A stretch of DNA of 64,000 bases from Neisseriaceae bacterium (lineage in GTDB: Bacteria; Pseudomonadota; Gammaproteobacteria; Burkholderiales; UBA11063). This document shows, piece by piece, positions 39,397-48,272 of this stretch. The notes beneath the pieces are model-generated. The model saw nothing but the letters and a program-made list of their open reading frames with translations, ran no database searches and had not been told where the DNA came from. Made by a program: the position numbers and the translations under genes. Position 1 is the first letter of the stretch. Each line of letters opens with the position of its first letter. The DNA is taken from NCBI GenBank assembly GCA_003963245.1, contig RXJX01000020.1, positions 101,516-165,515 of the forward strand, given 5' to 3'.

Positions 39397-40281
39397 ATGA
39401 GTTCAAGTTATTTACAGAAATTTATCTTTGAAAGCCTACCTATCAAAGGATCCCTGGTAGTGTTAGATGATGCCTGGCTAACAATTGCAGAGCAAAAAAT
39501 CTATCCGAATGGTTTAAAGCAACTATTAGGTGAATTATTGGCAGCAAATGTTTTATTAACCAGTAATCTTAAACTGGATGGAAAAGTTATTTGCCAGATT
39601 CAGGATAATCCACACTTTAATCTGGTTGTCAGCGAATGCAGTAATCAGTACCACATTCGTGCAACGGCGAAATTTACCGCCAAGGACGAAGCGATGCTTG
39701 ATTATTCTAGCTACCTCCAAGAGGGTAGATTGGTTGTAAGCATTGATTCTAAGAGTGAAGGTAATCTATATCAAAGTATTATTGCGTTTAATGGTTCTGA
39801 AGTTAGTGAAATATTAAATAACTATATGATGCAGTCAGAACAGCTTAAAACTTGGTTTTTCTTGGCTTATCAGGAAAACAAAGTCGTTGGTTTTATGTTG
39901 CAGCAATTACCAGATACTCATCAGCTGCATGTGAATGAAATTGAAAGAATCTTTATGCTTGCTAATACGCTTACTGCTCATGAGTTATTAAATGATGGTT
40001 TAGAACGTATTATCACTAAATTATTCAATGAAGACAATGTAGTTGTAATGCCTAAACATCCAGTGATTTTTGCCTGTAGCTGTAGTCGACAGCGCGTTAG
40101 TGAAATTTTGCGCAATTTGGGTAAAGATGAATTAACGACCTTAATTAATGAACAGGGGAATATTTCTGTGGATTGTGATTATTGCAATACAGAATACCGG
40201 TTTACTGAATATGAATTATCCCAGTTTATTCTTCAGTTATCAATTGAGGATTTGGCACCAATTTCCACACAAATTAATTAA
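39397..40281 (+). CDS. hslO: Redox-regulated chaperone Hsp33
   Basis: Holdase activated by oxidation and heat. It has 294 residues. The zinc-binding redox switch is at the C-terminus: CSC in FACSCSRQRV and CDYC in VDCDYCNTEY. These four cysteines are all present. It converges on the tyrosine recombinase, with only 4 bases between the two stop codons. Confidence 0.95.
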   Translation: MSSSYLQKFIFESLPIKGSLVVLDDAWLTIAEQKIYPNGLKQLLGELLAANVLLTSNLKLDGKVICQIQDNPHFNLVVSECSNQYHIRATAKFTAKDEAMLDYSSYLQEGRLVVSIDSKSEGNLYQSIIAFNGSEVSEILNNYMMQSEQLKTWFFLAYQENKVVGFMLQQLPDTHQLHVNEIERIFMLANTLTAHELLNDGLERIITKLFNEDNVVVMPKHPVIFACSCSRQRVSEILRNLGKDELTTLINEQGNISVDCDYCNTEYRFTEYELSQFILQLSIEDLAPISTQIN

Positions 40282-40285
40282 GCTT

Positions 40286-41398
40286 TTATTTGCCAAATTT
40301 TTTAATTGTTTCATCGTGTCGTGAATCAGCTTCAGTATGTTGATACTTCATCGTTGTTTCCAGCATGCTGTGGCGCAGATTTTCTTTGACAACACGAATA
40401 TCAATCCCTGCATCTACCTGATGCGTTGCAGAGGTGTGCCGCATCCAATGGGTTGACACTCGTGCAATTACAAATGCGCTTGCCGGATCATTTGCTTTAA
40501 GCTGATCCGACAAATTGCCGCAGGTTGTTTTTATAATTTTGTATAACATAGAGTCACTAATCGGTTTTAATTTACCATATTTGCTGTAAATTAGTGGAAG
40601 TTCAGTCTCCAAAGGATTAGGGTATTCTGCCAGTCCGAGTGATTTGCGATAACGAATTAGCGCGCTGAGCAGTTCATTGGGAACGGGTATTTCTCCATAC
40701 TTATTTCCTTTCCCCGTAACCTTTAACCACCATTGGCTACGCTTGTTAACAAAATCTGACATGCGTGCATTGATTACCTCACTACGCCTGCAGCCAGTCA
40801 AATAAAGCAAGCTAAATATCCATCTGGTTCGCTCATACTCAAATTTATTTTTTACATTATCTTGCGGTAAAGTTTCTATATATTCACGTAAATAATCCCA
40901 TTCCCGAACGGTTAAAAAACGTTCAACTCCATGAGAAATTTTAATTTTTTGGCGAATCAAACGAAATGGATTGCGTGTCAGATATCCTGCATCAATCAGA
41001 TATTGATATAAGCTACCTAAAATTTGCAAATTTAACTTAACGCTGGAATTAGACAAACCTTTAACAAAAGGTTTCCATTCCGGATGATTGCGTGGTTTTG
41101 CTGGCCCGCACCAGAAATCATGAGGGGTAGGAAGCTGTAAAAAATCCTGATATTCTTGAATTGCTTCACGAGTAACTTGTTGTAAGCTAAGATTTTCACG
41201 CATTAACCACATTAAAAAACGTTCAGAACTCTGCCGATACGAAGTAAAGGTGTGTGGACTATGACGAAATTCTAACAACCAGGTCCGAACAGCCTCAACA
41301 TCACTTGTTGCATTAATGCTACTATTTTGTGCATTTGAATTAGTGTTGTCTAACTGGCTAATTACATTTCTAATAATCAGGTTTTTATCAGTATTCAT
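40286..41398 (-). CDS. Tyrosine site-specific recombinase (phage-integrase family)
   Basis: Recombinase of 370 residues. The N-terminal SAM-like binding domain is followed by the catalytic domain. Visible catalytic residues are the first Arg in TGCRRSEV, the His/Arg pair in HWMRHTSA, the second His in LRHSMLETT and the nucleophile Tyr in MKYQHTE. The length is greater than XerC/XerD (about 300), and it has about 45 extra N-terminal residues. No other mobile genes, tRNA or obvious att repeats lie beside it, so it may be a domesticated integrase or a Xer-like recombinase. The start is ATG at 41398. Confidence 0.85.
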   Translation of the reverse strand: MNTDKNLIIRNVISQLDNTNSNAQNSSINATSDVEAVRTWLLEFRHSPHTFTSYRQSSERFLMWLMRENLSLQQVTREAIQEYQDFLQLPTPHDFWCGPAKPRNHPEWKPFVKGLSNSSVKLNLQILGSLYQYLIDAGYLTRNPFRLIRQKIKISHGVERFLTVREWDYLREYIETLPQDNVKNKFEYERTRWIFSLLYLTGCRRSEVINARMSDFVNKRSQWWLKVTGKGNKYGEIPVPNELLSALIRYRKSLGLAEYPNPLETELPLIYSKYGKLKPISDSMLYKIIKTTCGNLSDQLKANDPASAFVIARVSTHWMRHTSATHQVDAGIDIRVVKENLRHSMLETTMKYQHTEADSRHDETIKKFGK

Positions 41399-41469
41399 AA
41401 GTATCTCATGATTGTTTTAGTCTTTCCAATAAGATTGGAGCATTAACTCAAAATCGTGTGAAAACATAA

Positions 41470-41491
41470 ATTGTCCCCAAAAAAGGACAAT
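41470..41491. promoter_or_regulatory. Perfect 7-bp inverted repeat between recombinase and porin genes
   Basis: ATTGTCC (41470-41476) pairs with GGACAAT (41485-41491). It lies about 72 bases before the recombinase ATG on its strand and 97 bases before the porin ATG. It may be an operator for either gene. Confidence 0.3.
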
Positions 41492-41551
41492 CAAATGTGT
41501 TATTTTAGCCGATAATTACTACCTATGAAATTAATTTCTAATTAATTAAAC

Positions 41552-41557
41552 TATAAT
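41552..41557 (+). promoter_or_regulatory. -10 box upstream of the porin gene
   Basis: TATAAT, with transcription starting near 41564, 25 bases before the ATG. The -35 region is weak and no Shine-Dalgarno is seen before the ATG. Confidence 0.35.
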
Positions 41558-41588
41558 CAAATTTCCCATAACACATCATACTATTACT

Positions 41589-43088
41589 ATGAGACATACT
41601 GTGAATAAATTACTTTATTCGTTATTACTTACTGCAACAGTGCCGCTGACATACGCGGATAATATTGAATCTGCCACTACTACTTCTCCGAGTATAGCGG
41701 TTGAGTCAGCCAGTCAAGTTCAGCTATCTCCACCAGCTAATCCTAATGCTGGATTTATTGGGCGTTATAATTATTTTCAAAATCCTTATAACTGGATGAT
41801 GTCAGGCGGTGGAACACTGAAGTTAACTGAAAGTCAGATTGAATCACAAAATGTAGCACAGAAGCTATTTGAAGGTGGTACTTATAATGTCTTTGGTGGT
41901 GGCACCTATAATCAATGGGATTCACAACGCTATCCGGCTGGTATATCATATGGTGGTAACATTTTTGGACAAACGGGGCAAATTGCAGGCTTCTCTGCTG
42001 GTGGTGTTTTATCAGTAATGAATCCTTTTGCCAGTTTAAATAGCCAGATTAATGGTGGGCGCAGTTATTCTCAATATATTCCTACTTTTACACAAATTAC
42101 ACTGTCTGAGGCTTTTATTGAGTATCAATACCAAAATATCCTTAATGCTGATGTGGGCTATATTGCTTTTGATAACAGTCCATGGTTAGCAGGAAATATG
42201 TACACCAATATGTTAACAGTTCCTACTACTTATCAAGGTGTTGGTGTCAATGTTTACACTGGTGGCGGCTGGTTGCTTTCTGCATTGGCATTTAATGGAG
42301 CTCAGTTTGGAGCAGCCCCTGGCTATACGGGTCAAACAAACTACAGTAGCTGGCTGCAAACCCGAAATGGATATTCAACTAATTCTAGTGGCACTGCTGC
42401 ACTTGGTGCAAATTATGCAACCAATGACGGTGCTTATAATCTACGCTTATGGGGCTATCAATTTGACAACTATGGTACTTTAATTTATGGTGACAGTAGC
42501 ATAAATATTCCAGTTAGCAGCCACCAGTCATTTAATATTTCAGCACAATTTGGTAGCGACCAGCAATGGTTTCAAAGCGTAAATGCAATCAGTCAGTCAA
42601 CTAGTGGAGGCGCGATTCAAAGTTATGTTGCCGGAGCTAAGATAGGCTGGACTTATGATGAGTTTTCTCTCAATGCCAGCGCCAATACGATGTGGGGTCC
42701 TAGCGGTGCTTACGGTAATGGTGCATTTGTATCACCATATACTCAAAGTTTACAAGTTGATCCACTATATTCAGAAGCATGGTCATATAATATGGTCACG
42801 CAGGGTATCCCTGGCAATATGTATAAATTAGGTGGACAATTTGCGCTGGGATCTTGGGGAACGAACTTAATTTTCCAACCATCATATGTTTATGTAGCTT
42901 CAGATAATACTAAAGTTGATGGTTTGCAAGAGATGGATTTGGTTTTAAATTATCCGATTCCACAAGTTCGTGGATTATATCTTTTTGGTGTGTATGCTCA
43001 ACAATGGTATAATCAACAGGCAACTGATGTGTCAAATAATCTTTATCAGCAATATGAAATACAATCTGGTATTTATTATACTTGGTAA
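41589..43088 (+). CDS. Outer-membrane beta-barrel porin, likely for maltodextrins
   Basis: Exported protein of 499 residues. A signal peptide (about 1-23, ending near TYADN) precedes a tyrosine-, glycine- and asparagine-rich chain with alternating strands. The C-terminus ends YYTW, with the aromatic final residue typical of barrels that enter the outer membrane. It does not look like a LamB-type maltoporin by any motif that I can see. Its place just before a starch-degrading-type lipoprotein and a sugar symporter suggests uptake of alpha-glucan fragments. Family and substrate are inferred. Confidence 0.7.
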   Translation: MRHTVNKLLYSLLLTATVPLTYADNIESATTTSPSIAVESASQVQLSPPANPNAGFIGRYNYFQNPYNWMMSGGGTLKLTESQIESQNVAQKLFEGGTYNVFGGGTYNQWDSQRYPAGISYGGNIFGQTGQIAGFSAGGVLSVMNPFASLNSQINGGRSYSQYIPTFTQITLSEAFIEYQYQNILNADVGYIAFDNSPWLAGNMYTNMLTVPTTYQGVGVNVYTGGGWLLSALAFNGAQFGAAPGYTGQTNYSSWLQTRNGYSTNSSGTAALGANYATNDGAYNLRLWGYQFDNYGTLIYGDSSINIPVSSHQSFNISAQFGSDQQWFQSVNAISQSTSGGAIQSYVAGAKIGWTYDEFSLNASANTMWGPSGAYGNGAFVSPYTQSLQVDPLYSEAWSYNMVTQGIPGNMYKLGGQFALGSWGTNLIFQPSYVYVASDNTKVDGLQEMDLVLNYPIPQVRGLYLFGVYAQQWYNQQATDVSNNLYQQYEIQSGIYYTW

Positions 43089-43179
43089 GTTTCTAAAAAA
43101 GTTAGGTTAATTGCCGAGTCAAATAATCTAGTAAAATCATTATGGTTGTATAAAAATATAAATTAAAGGGAGAATAAAT

Positions 43180-45261
43180 ATGAAGTTTAAACCACTCTGT
43201 TCTGCGTTGCTAATGGTTGGTAGCTTTAGCTTACTTGGCTGTGGTTCTGGTACTACTAATAATTCAAATACACCACCTGCAACAAATGTTGGTCAGCTTT
43301 CACTAAATTTAAAGGCAATTCCATCGACACAATCAAGCAAAAAAACTTTGAGCGCGTCCTTAAGTAGTGCAATTTGTCAAAGCGGTACTTGTACTTGGAG
43401 TAATAGTGCCAATAGTAATATCACCCAAGGTGAAACCGATAATGCATTTTGTACTGGAACCAATTCAACTCGTGCTGGAACCGGTTATAGCCTAGGAAGT
43501 GGGGCGTACAACATGAGCTTGCCAAGCGGGATTGCTACTGCCTCAACTGGTTATGGAAACACCGATGTAATTTTAGAGTTATTCAATACGCCATATGCAA
43601 GTATTACTCCGGCAATGCTCAAACAATACTATGATATGGGTTATACTTCAGTTTGGGTGTCACCACCACAAAATAGCGCCTACGTAACTTATTCTGGTAA
43701 CTATGCTGCTGATAATATTCCAGCTTGGTATGGCGCTTATCAACCGATGGATTTTGGACAAATCGGTAACTCAAGTAATGTGATGTCATATGGTACAGCC
43801 AGCGATTTAGCTACACTTGTGACTAATGCACATAAAGTGGGGTTACAATTAATCGTGGATGTGGCGGTTCACCAATTTGCACAGCCTGGTGTTAATAATA
43901 CAACATACTATACGAATTACCCAGGGCAAACGTATTCGTTTGCTTCCAGTAACATGGCAGCGCTACAATCATTCTATTGGCCACAAACTAAGGTTTCTGG
44001 ATATATCCCTTTCGGTAATACAGCTACTACTTGTGCTTCATTTGCAAATAACACTAATGGGATAATCGCATTATGGGCAAATAACCCTAATGGTTCTACT
44101 TATAGCTCATCATTTAGCAGTACTACACCATGGGATGCTGATTTTTCGGCTTCAGAAGGCTGGTTTGATGGTGTTTTACCTTCTGCATCCAATTCTTCAT
44201 CTGGTTGGTCAGGGGCTGCATCTTGCGGCACGCAGTCAATTTTTGATGGTTATTCAGCTTGGCTGTTGGGTTATAACAATGGTAGTGGTTCAATGAGCGC
44301 TGCTGCTAGTAGCACCACTGGATTTAATGTCGATGGTTTCCGAATTGACGATGTAAGTGGACAATCACCAACCTTCTTTAACCAATTATTTAGTGATACT
44401 GCCGCATATAATAAAAACAGCAATATTTTCTTTGGTGAGTATCCAACAAACTCGGCAAATGATTATAGCAGTTACATTAGCATTAAAACAGCATCTGGTA
44501 ATAACTCTTCTGGCAATACAATGAAAATGCTTAATTTCCCATTGTTAGCTGGTCTTAATGGTGCTTTTGCTTATGGCGCAAGCTTGCAAGCTTCATTGAC
44601 TTCAATGATAAGTAGTAATGATGCTTATACTTCTTCAACAAATGGTACACTTCCTGGTGTTAATGCAATTAATCTGGTAATGGATCAGGATACTGTTCCA
44701 GATAGCATAGCTTCTCGTGCAATGTGTCCGTGGACTGGAACTCAGTCACCTAATTTTGTCATGAATTACTATAATGCACCATTGGCTTACGGTGTAATTT
44801 TGGCAATGGAGGCTGGAACTCCTTATGTTTTTGCTGATTTACAAGCGCAAGCAGGTACTGGTCTTACTTCTAGTGGAACATCTACTGCTGCGAATGCTAA
44901 TGGTAGTGTCTCATATTGGAATGAAAATGAAGTTATTGCTGGTGTGTACTTCCATAATCAAACTTTAGGTCAAACGATGAACTGGGCAACTGTAAATGCA
45001 TCTGATGCAGATAACGTTGCAGCATTAACTCGTGGTAAAAGTTATGCATTTATTGTAAATAAATCAACTACGGTTTATGAAATGACCAGCTCAGCTTCTA
45101 ATTTAAATGCTGGTTGTTATATTGATTTGATGTCACATCAAATAGTTAATGTAAATAGCAGTGGTGTACTTAATCAGCTAATTGTCCCTGCTCAATCAGT
45201 AATGTATTTTGTACCGTACACAGGAAGTGTACCGTCGACCGCTGGATTTAGCTGTTCTTAA
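43180..45261 (+). CDS. GH13 alpha-amylase-like lipoprotein with altered conserved His positions
   Basis: Surface-exposed type lipoprotein of 693 residues, with the lipobox LLGC at about residues 18-21. The catalytic barrel keeps the GH13 acids: the nucleophile Asp390 in GFRIDD, the acid/base Glu420 in FFGEYPT, and Asp504 in VMDQDT. Two usually invariant histidines are changed: region I reads DVAVHQF (Gln232 at the His site) and region IV reads MDQD (Gln503 at the His site). Activity may be retained or altered. AAAGGGAG precedes the ATG. It sits in a porin-amylase-transporter unit. Confidence 0.85.
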   Translation: MKFKPLCSALLMVGSFSLLGCGSGTTNNSNTPPATNVGQLSLNLKAIPSTQSSKKTLSASLSSAICQSGTCTWSNSANSNITQGETDNAFCTGTNSTRAGTGYSLGSGAYNMSLPSGIATASTGYGNTDVILELFNTPYASITPAMLKQYYDMGYTSVWVSPPQNSAYVTYSGNYAADNIPAWYGAYQPMDFGQIGNSSNVMSYGTASDLATLVTNAHKVGLQLIVDVAVHQFAQPGVNNTTYYTNYPGQTYSFASSNMAALQSFYWPQTKVSGYIPFGNTATTCASFANNTNGIIALWANNPNGSTYSSSFSSTTPWDADFSASEGWFDGVLPSASNSSSGWSGAASCGTQSIFDGYSAWLLGYNNGSGSMSAAASSTTGFNVDGFRIDDVSGQSPTFFNQLFSDTAAYNKNSNIFFGEYPTNSANDYSSYISIKTASGNNSSGNTMKMLNFPLLAGLNGAFAYGASLQASLTSMISSNDAYTSSTNGTLPGVNAINLVMDQDTVPDSIASRAMCPWTGTQSPNFVMNYYNAPLAYGVILAMEAGTPYVFADLQAQAGTGLTSSGTSTAANANGSVSYWNENEVIAGVYFHNQTLGQTMNWATVNASDADNVAALTRGKSYAFIVNKSTTVYEMTSSASNLNAGCYIDLMSHQIVNVNSSGVLNQLIVPAQSVMYFVPYTGSVPSTAGFSCS

Positions 45262-45266
45262 TGTCA

Positions 45267-45296
45267 TAAAAAGCCTTGTTTACCAAGGCTTTTTGC
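45267..45296 (+). terminator. Intrinsic terminator after the amylase-like gene
   Basis: AAGCCTTG (45271-45278) pairs with CAAGGCTT (45284-45291), flanked by A and T runs. It is placed directly after the stop codon, so the MFS gene has its own start or depends on readthrough. Confidence 0.85.
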
Positions 45297-45332
45297 TTAT
45301 CGATCTTTTATTGGTGCTAGGGGAAGTAAAAA

Positions 45333-46796
45333 ATGTCAACAATGCAAAATAAATTAAGTAATTTTTTCTATGTAATTCTAGGCTTGCCTTCAACTGCGAT
45401 GGGTTTTGCTTTATGTATTCAAATATCAGCTTTAAGCTGGATACTAAGTACTAAATATGGGCTTAAAATAGATGAGATCGGGTTAGTGTGGGCAGCTGGT
45501 CCGATTGCCGGAATTCTAGGTCAGGTTATTATTGGTTTAATTAGTGATAATGTATGGTTATGGAGTGGGCGCCGCCGTCCATTTATTATAATCGGCGGAA
45601 TATTATGTTCATTAATGTTGCTAGCGTTGCCTAACCTAGATGTGATTGCTGTAGCATTAGGCTTACATAGTATCTTAGGTGTAGCAATTGCAGTAGCTCT
45701 TTTACTTGATCTTTCAATTAACGTTAGTTTTAACCCAACTCGCTCAATCATTGCAGATGTTACCCCAGAGGGAAAAGAACGTACTCGCGGATACACTTGG
45801 ATGCAAACAATTTCTGGCTTTTTTGGCGTTGGTGCATATGTGATTGGGGCGTTCTTGGATAATTATGTTTTGATTTATGTTGGTGTAGTATTAGTATTTT
45901 TACTTTCTACTATTCCGGTGTTTTTCATCACTGAACCTCGTGAATTAAAACAAAATTTGGCGGCGGTTGCCAAAACCAAACAAGGTGCGTCACTCAAAAA
46001 AATATTGTTGGATATTCAACCTTTGTGGGGATTTTTGCTCTATGGTGTATATGCTATAGCCGAACGTTTAAGCGGCGCTGAAAGCCATACTTATTATATT
46101 GAATTTTTGTGTTTGATTATTACTCTATTCTTTATTTTCTACACCTTGGCTCAAAAAGAAACGGGCAAATCTAAAGAAGAAGCTGGAATACTTGGGTTTA
46201 AAAAGATCCTAGCTGCGCACTCCTTCACTTGGATTGGTGTTCAAACAATGTTTGTTTATATGTTTGCCTACGTCCAATATAAAATGCCGGAACTTAGCGC
46301 ATTAAAAATGGGGCAGGTAGTTTCAATTTCTTTTCTAATTTTAAATGTTACCGGAGCTGTATTACCAGTGGCGATCTTAGAGCCATTAACTAGAAGAATT
46401 GGTAGCACTACTACTCATGCAATCTGTATCGCATCTATGGCACTTGGGTATCTTGGTATGGTATTTAGTGGCGCAAGTCCCTTCATGACTTATGCATTGA
46501 TGGCATTTATTGGTATCGGCTGGGCTGCGACAATTAGTTTACCTTTTGCGATTATGACACAAAAAGTTGGTAACTCAAAAATTGGTTTATATATGGGATT
46601 ATTTAATCTGTCGGTAGTATTGCCACAATTAGTTGCAAGTTTAGGAGTTGGTCATGCAATCAGTATAGTTGCAAATAAGAATTTAATTTTTGTAATTTGT
46701 GCTGCTACCTTGGCAATTTCATCTGCGTTATGGTTTACGCTTAAAGATTCAAACAATGACGAAACAGTATCAATTAAAGCAAACTCATCACATTGA
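45333..46796 (+). CDS. MFS sugar transporter, glycoside/disaccharide type
   Basis: Twelve-helix permease of 487 residues, resembling the sucrose/maltose symporter group. The opening FYVILGLPSTAMGFALC, the AAGPIAGILGQVIIGLISDN segment and the SGRRRPFI loop are typical. A GGGGAAG site precedes the ATG. It follows an amylase-like lipoprotein and a porin, so import of maltose or malto-oligosaccharides is the natural reading. No cytosolic glucosidase, isomerase or regulator gene is adjacent. Confidence 0.82.
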   Translation: MSTMQNKLSNFFYVILGLPSTAMGFALCIQISALSWILSTKYGLKIDEIGLVWAAGPIAGILGQVIIGLISDNVWLWSGRRRPFIIIGGILCSLMLLALPNLDVIAVALGLHSILGVAIAVALLLDLSINVSFNPTRSIIADVTPEGKERTRGYTWMQTISGFFGVGAYVIGAFLDNYVLIYVGVVLVFLLSTIPVFFITEPRELKQNLAAVAKTKQGASLKKILLDIQPLWGFLLYGVYAIAERLSGAESHTYYIEFLCLIITLFFIFYTLAQKETGKSKEEAGILGFKKILAAHSFTWIGVQTMFVYMFAYVQYKMPELSALKMGQVVSISFLILNVTGAVLPVAILEPLTRRIGSTTTHAICIASMALGYLGMVFSGASPFMTYALMAFIGIGWAATISLPFAIMTQKVGNSKIGLYMGLFNLSVVLPQLVASLGVGHAISIVANKNLIFVICAATLAISSALWFTLKDSNNDETVSIKANSSH

Positions 46797-46855
46797 TAGT
46801 ATTTTTAATGATTATTGTTGAATTTAAATAATAATATTTAAAGAAAGCAAATTTG

Positions 46856-48052
46856 ATGAAAGCTAAACTTATAGTTTTTTTATCTTTTGCAATTAGTTTA
46901 TGTATGGCTGAATCATTAGACTATTTAGTAAAACCAAATGGTAGTTATTTGGTTAGTTCTATTTCTTATAATTGGGTAAATACAAATATTTGTCCAGATC
47001 CTTTTTATAATAAGAAAGATGATTTCTTTTTTCAAAAAAATAATAAACATTGTCATATAGTGAATGTACGTTTGTTTTACCCTGTTTCAAGTCCTGATAA
47101 ATTAGTTTACCAGAATTATTATCAAGATGATATTAAACAAGTTCAATTTGATATTATTACTAAACAGATCGAATCCAAAAATATAAAATTTGCTGAAAAA
47201 TATATACATGAAGAGGAAAAAAGACCAAGTTATACCTTGGTGCCAGCCATGCCAGCCAATGGTAAATTCCCATTAATAATTTTTCAACCTGCATTTGGAA
47301 TTAGCTCTAATTTTTATCAGAATATAATTACAAATTTAGTTAGCAATGGTTATATAATAGCAGCTATAGATTCAGGTTATAGTCAACCTATCTTTAGTGA
47401 GTCAGGTAATATTTTGAGTACTTCAACATTTGAATTTAGTAATGGTCAATCCTCTCTTTGGAAACCAAATTCAAATATAGCTGAAACAACAAGCGATTTT
47501 AAATTTGTACTTTCAAATTTAAAACAACTGGATAAGGCAGACCTAGTTGTGCGACATATTGATTTTACGAATATTGGAGCACTTGGACATTCTCTTGGAG
47601 CAAGAAGTGTCTATTTTAATGCATTAGAAAATACTTCAAGGGTTGCAGCTGCAGTTGCTTTAGATATTGGTCGAGATAAGACACTTTTAATAAACAAAAA
47701 AATTGACATTCCTTTTCTATATATAAATGCAGCTGATTCGCCCTCCTCAGATAAGAAAATGTATGGCAAGAGTTCAAGCTTTCTTTTAGGTGCTAATAAT
47801 TCTTTGATTATAATGACTCCATCTGAAAGTAATATTGACTACTCTAAGCATATGTCATTTGCTGATTATCCTACTTTAAAATATGATGAAAAGTTGAATC
47901 AATTATATTCTCTTTCTTATGGTATTAAGTATGGTAATGAGCAGACTACTGAATATTATGGTACCGCAAATGGGTTTGAATTTTTTAATAAATTGAATAC
48001 ATATTTATTAGATTTTTTTAACAAGAACTTAAAGAAGGCAACTAAAAAATAA
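46856..48052 (+). CDS. Exported alpha/beta-hydrolase, PAF-acetylhydrolase-like
   Basis: Secreted serine hydrolase of 398 residues with a signal peptide (about 1-19, ending CMAESL). It has the nucleophile elbow GHSLGAR with Ser246, preceded by IIFQPAFGISSNFYQ, which resembles the oxyanion-hole region of platelet-activating-factor acetylhydrolase-type enzymes. I start at the ATG at 46856, since the frame before it uses a TTG without support. An AAAGAAAG purine stretch precedes it. The substrate is likely an ester but cannot be named. Confidence 0.7.
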   Translation: MKAKLIVFLSFAISLCMAESLDYLVKPNGSYLVSSISYNWVNTNICPDPFYNKKDDFFFQKNNKHCHIVNVRLFYPVSSPDKLVYQNYYQDDIKQVQFDIITKQIESKNIKFAEKYIHEEEKRPSYTLVPAMPANGKFPLIIFQPAFGISSNFYQNIITNLVSNGYIIAAIDSGYSQPIFSESGNILSTSTFEFSNGQSSLWKPNSNIAETTSDFKFVLSNLKQLDKADLVVRHIDFTNIGALGHSLGARSVYFNALENTSRVAAAVALDIGRDKTLLINKKIDIPFLYINAADSPSSDKKMYGKSSSFLLGANNSLIIMTPSESNIDYSKHMSFADYPTLKYDEKLNQLYSLSYGIKYGNEQTTEYYGTANGFEFFNKLNTYLLDFFNKNLKKATKK

Positions 48053-48147
48053 CTTATTTAGCATGGGTATGGAGTTTTGTGTTTAGCTGTAGAAATCTAG
48101 ACTTTATCTGATACTCACGATTTAACTGATAGTTTTTATTGAGGCTG

Positions 48148-48201
48148 GATGCTTATAAACTTTCATTATTGTAGAATTTATGTATCGACGATGCTTATAA
48201 A
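48148..48201. repeat. Two 12-base direct repeats 42 bases apart
   Basis: GATGCTTATAAA occurs at 48148-48159 and again at 48190-48201. The 42-base spacing is four helical turns, which would suit two sites bound on one face of DNA. The region lies between the two convergent genes at 46856 and 48273 and has no other feature. Function is unknown. Confidence 0.3.
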
Positions 48202-48247
48202 GATTAAAGTAAGTGAGCTATCCATTAACCTTGTATTAAAACAAGTA

Positions 48248-48264
48248 GGGCAGTGTAACTGCCC
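48248..48264 (-). terminator. Weak terminator hairpin behind the GntP-type gene
   Basis: GGGCAG (48248-48253) pairs with CTGCCC (48259-48264). On the minus strand a T-rich stretch follows a few bases later. It lies 9 bases past the stop at 48273. Confidence 0.45.
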
Positions 48265-48272
48265 CGTTTATT

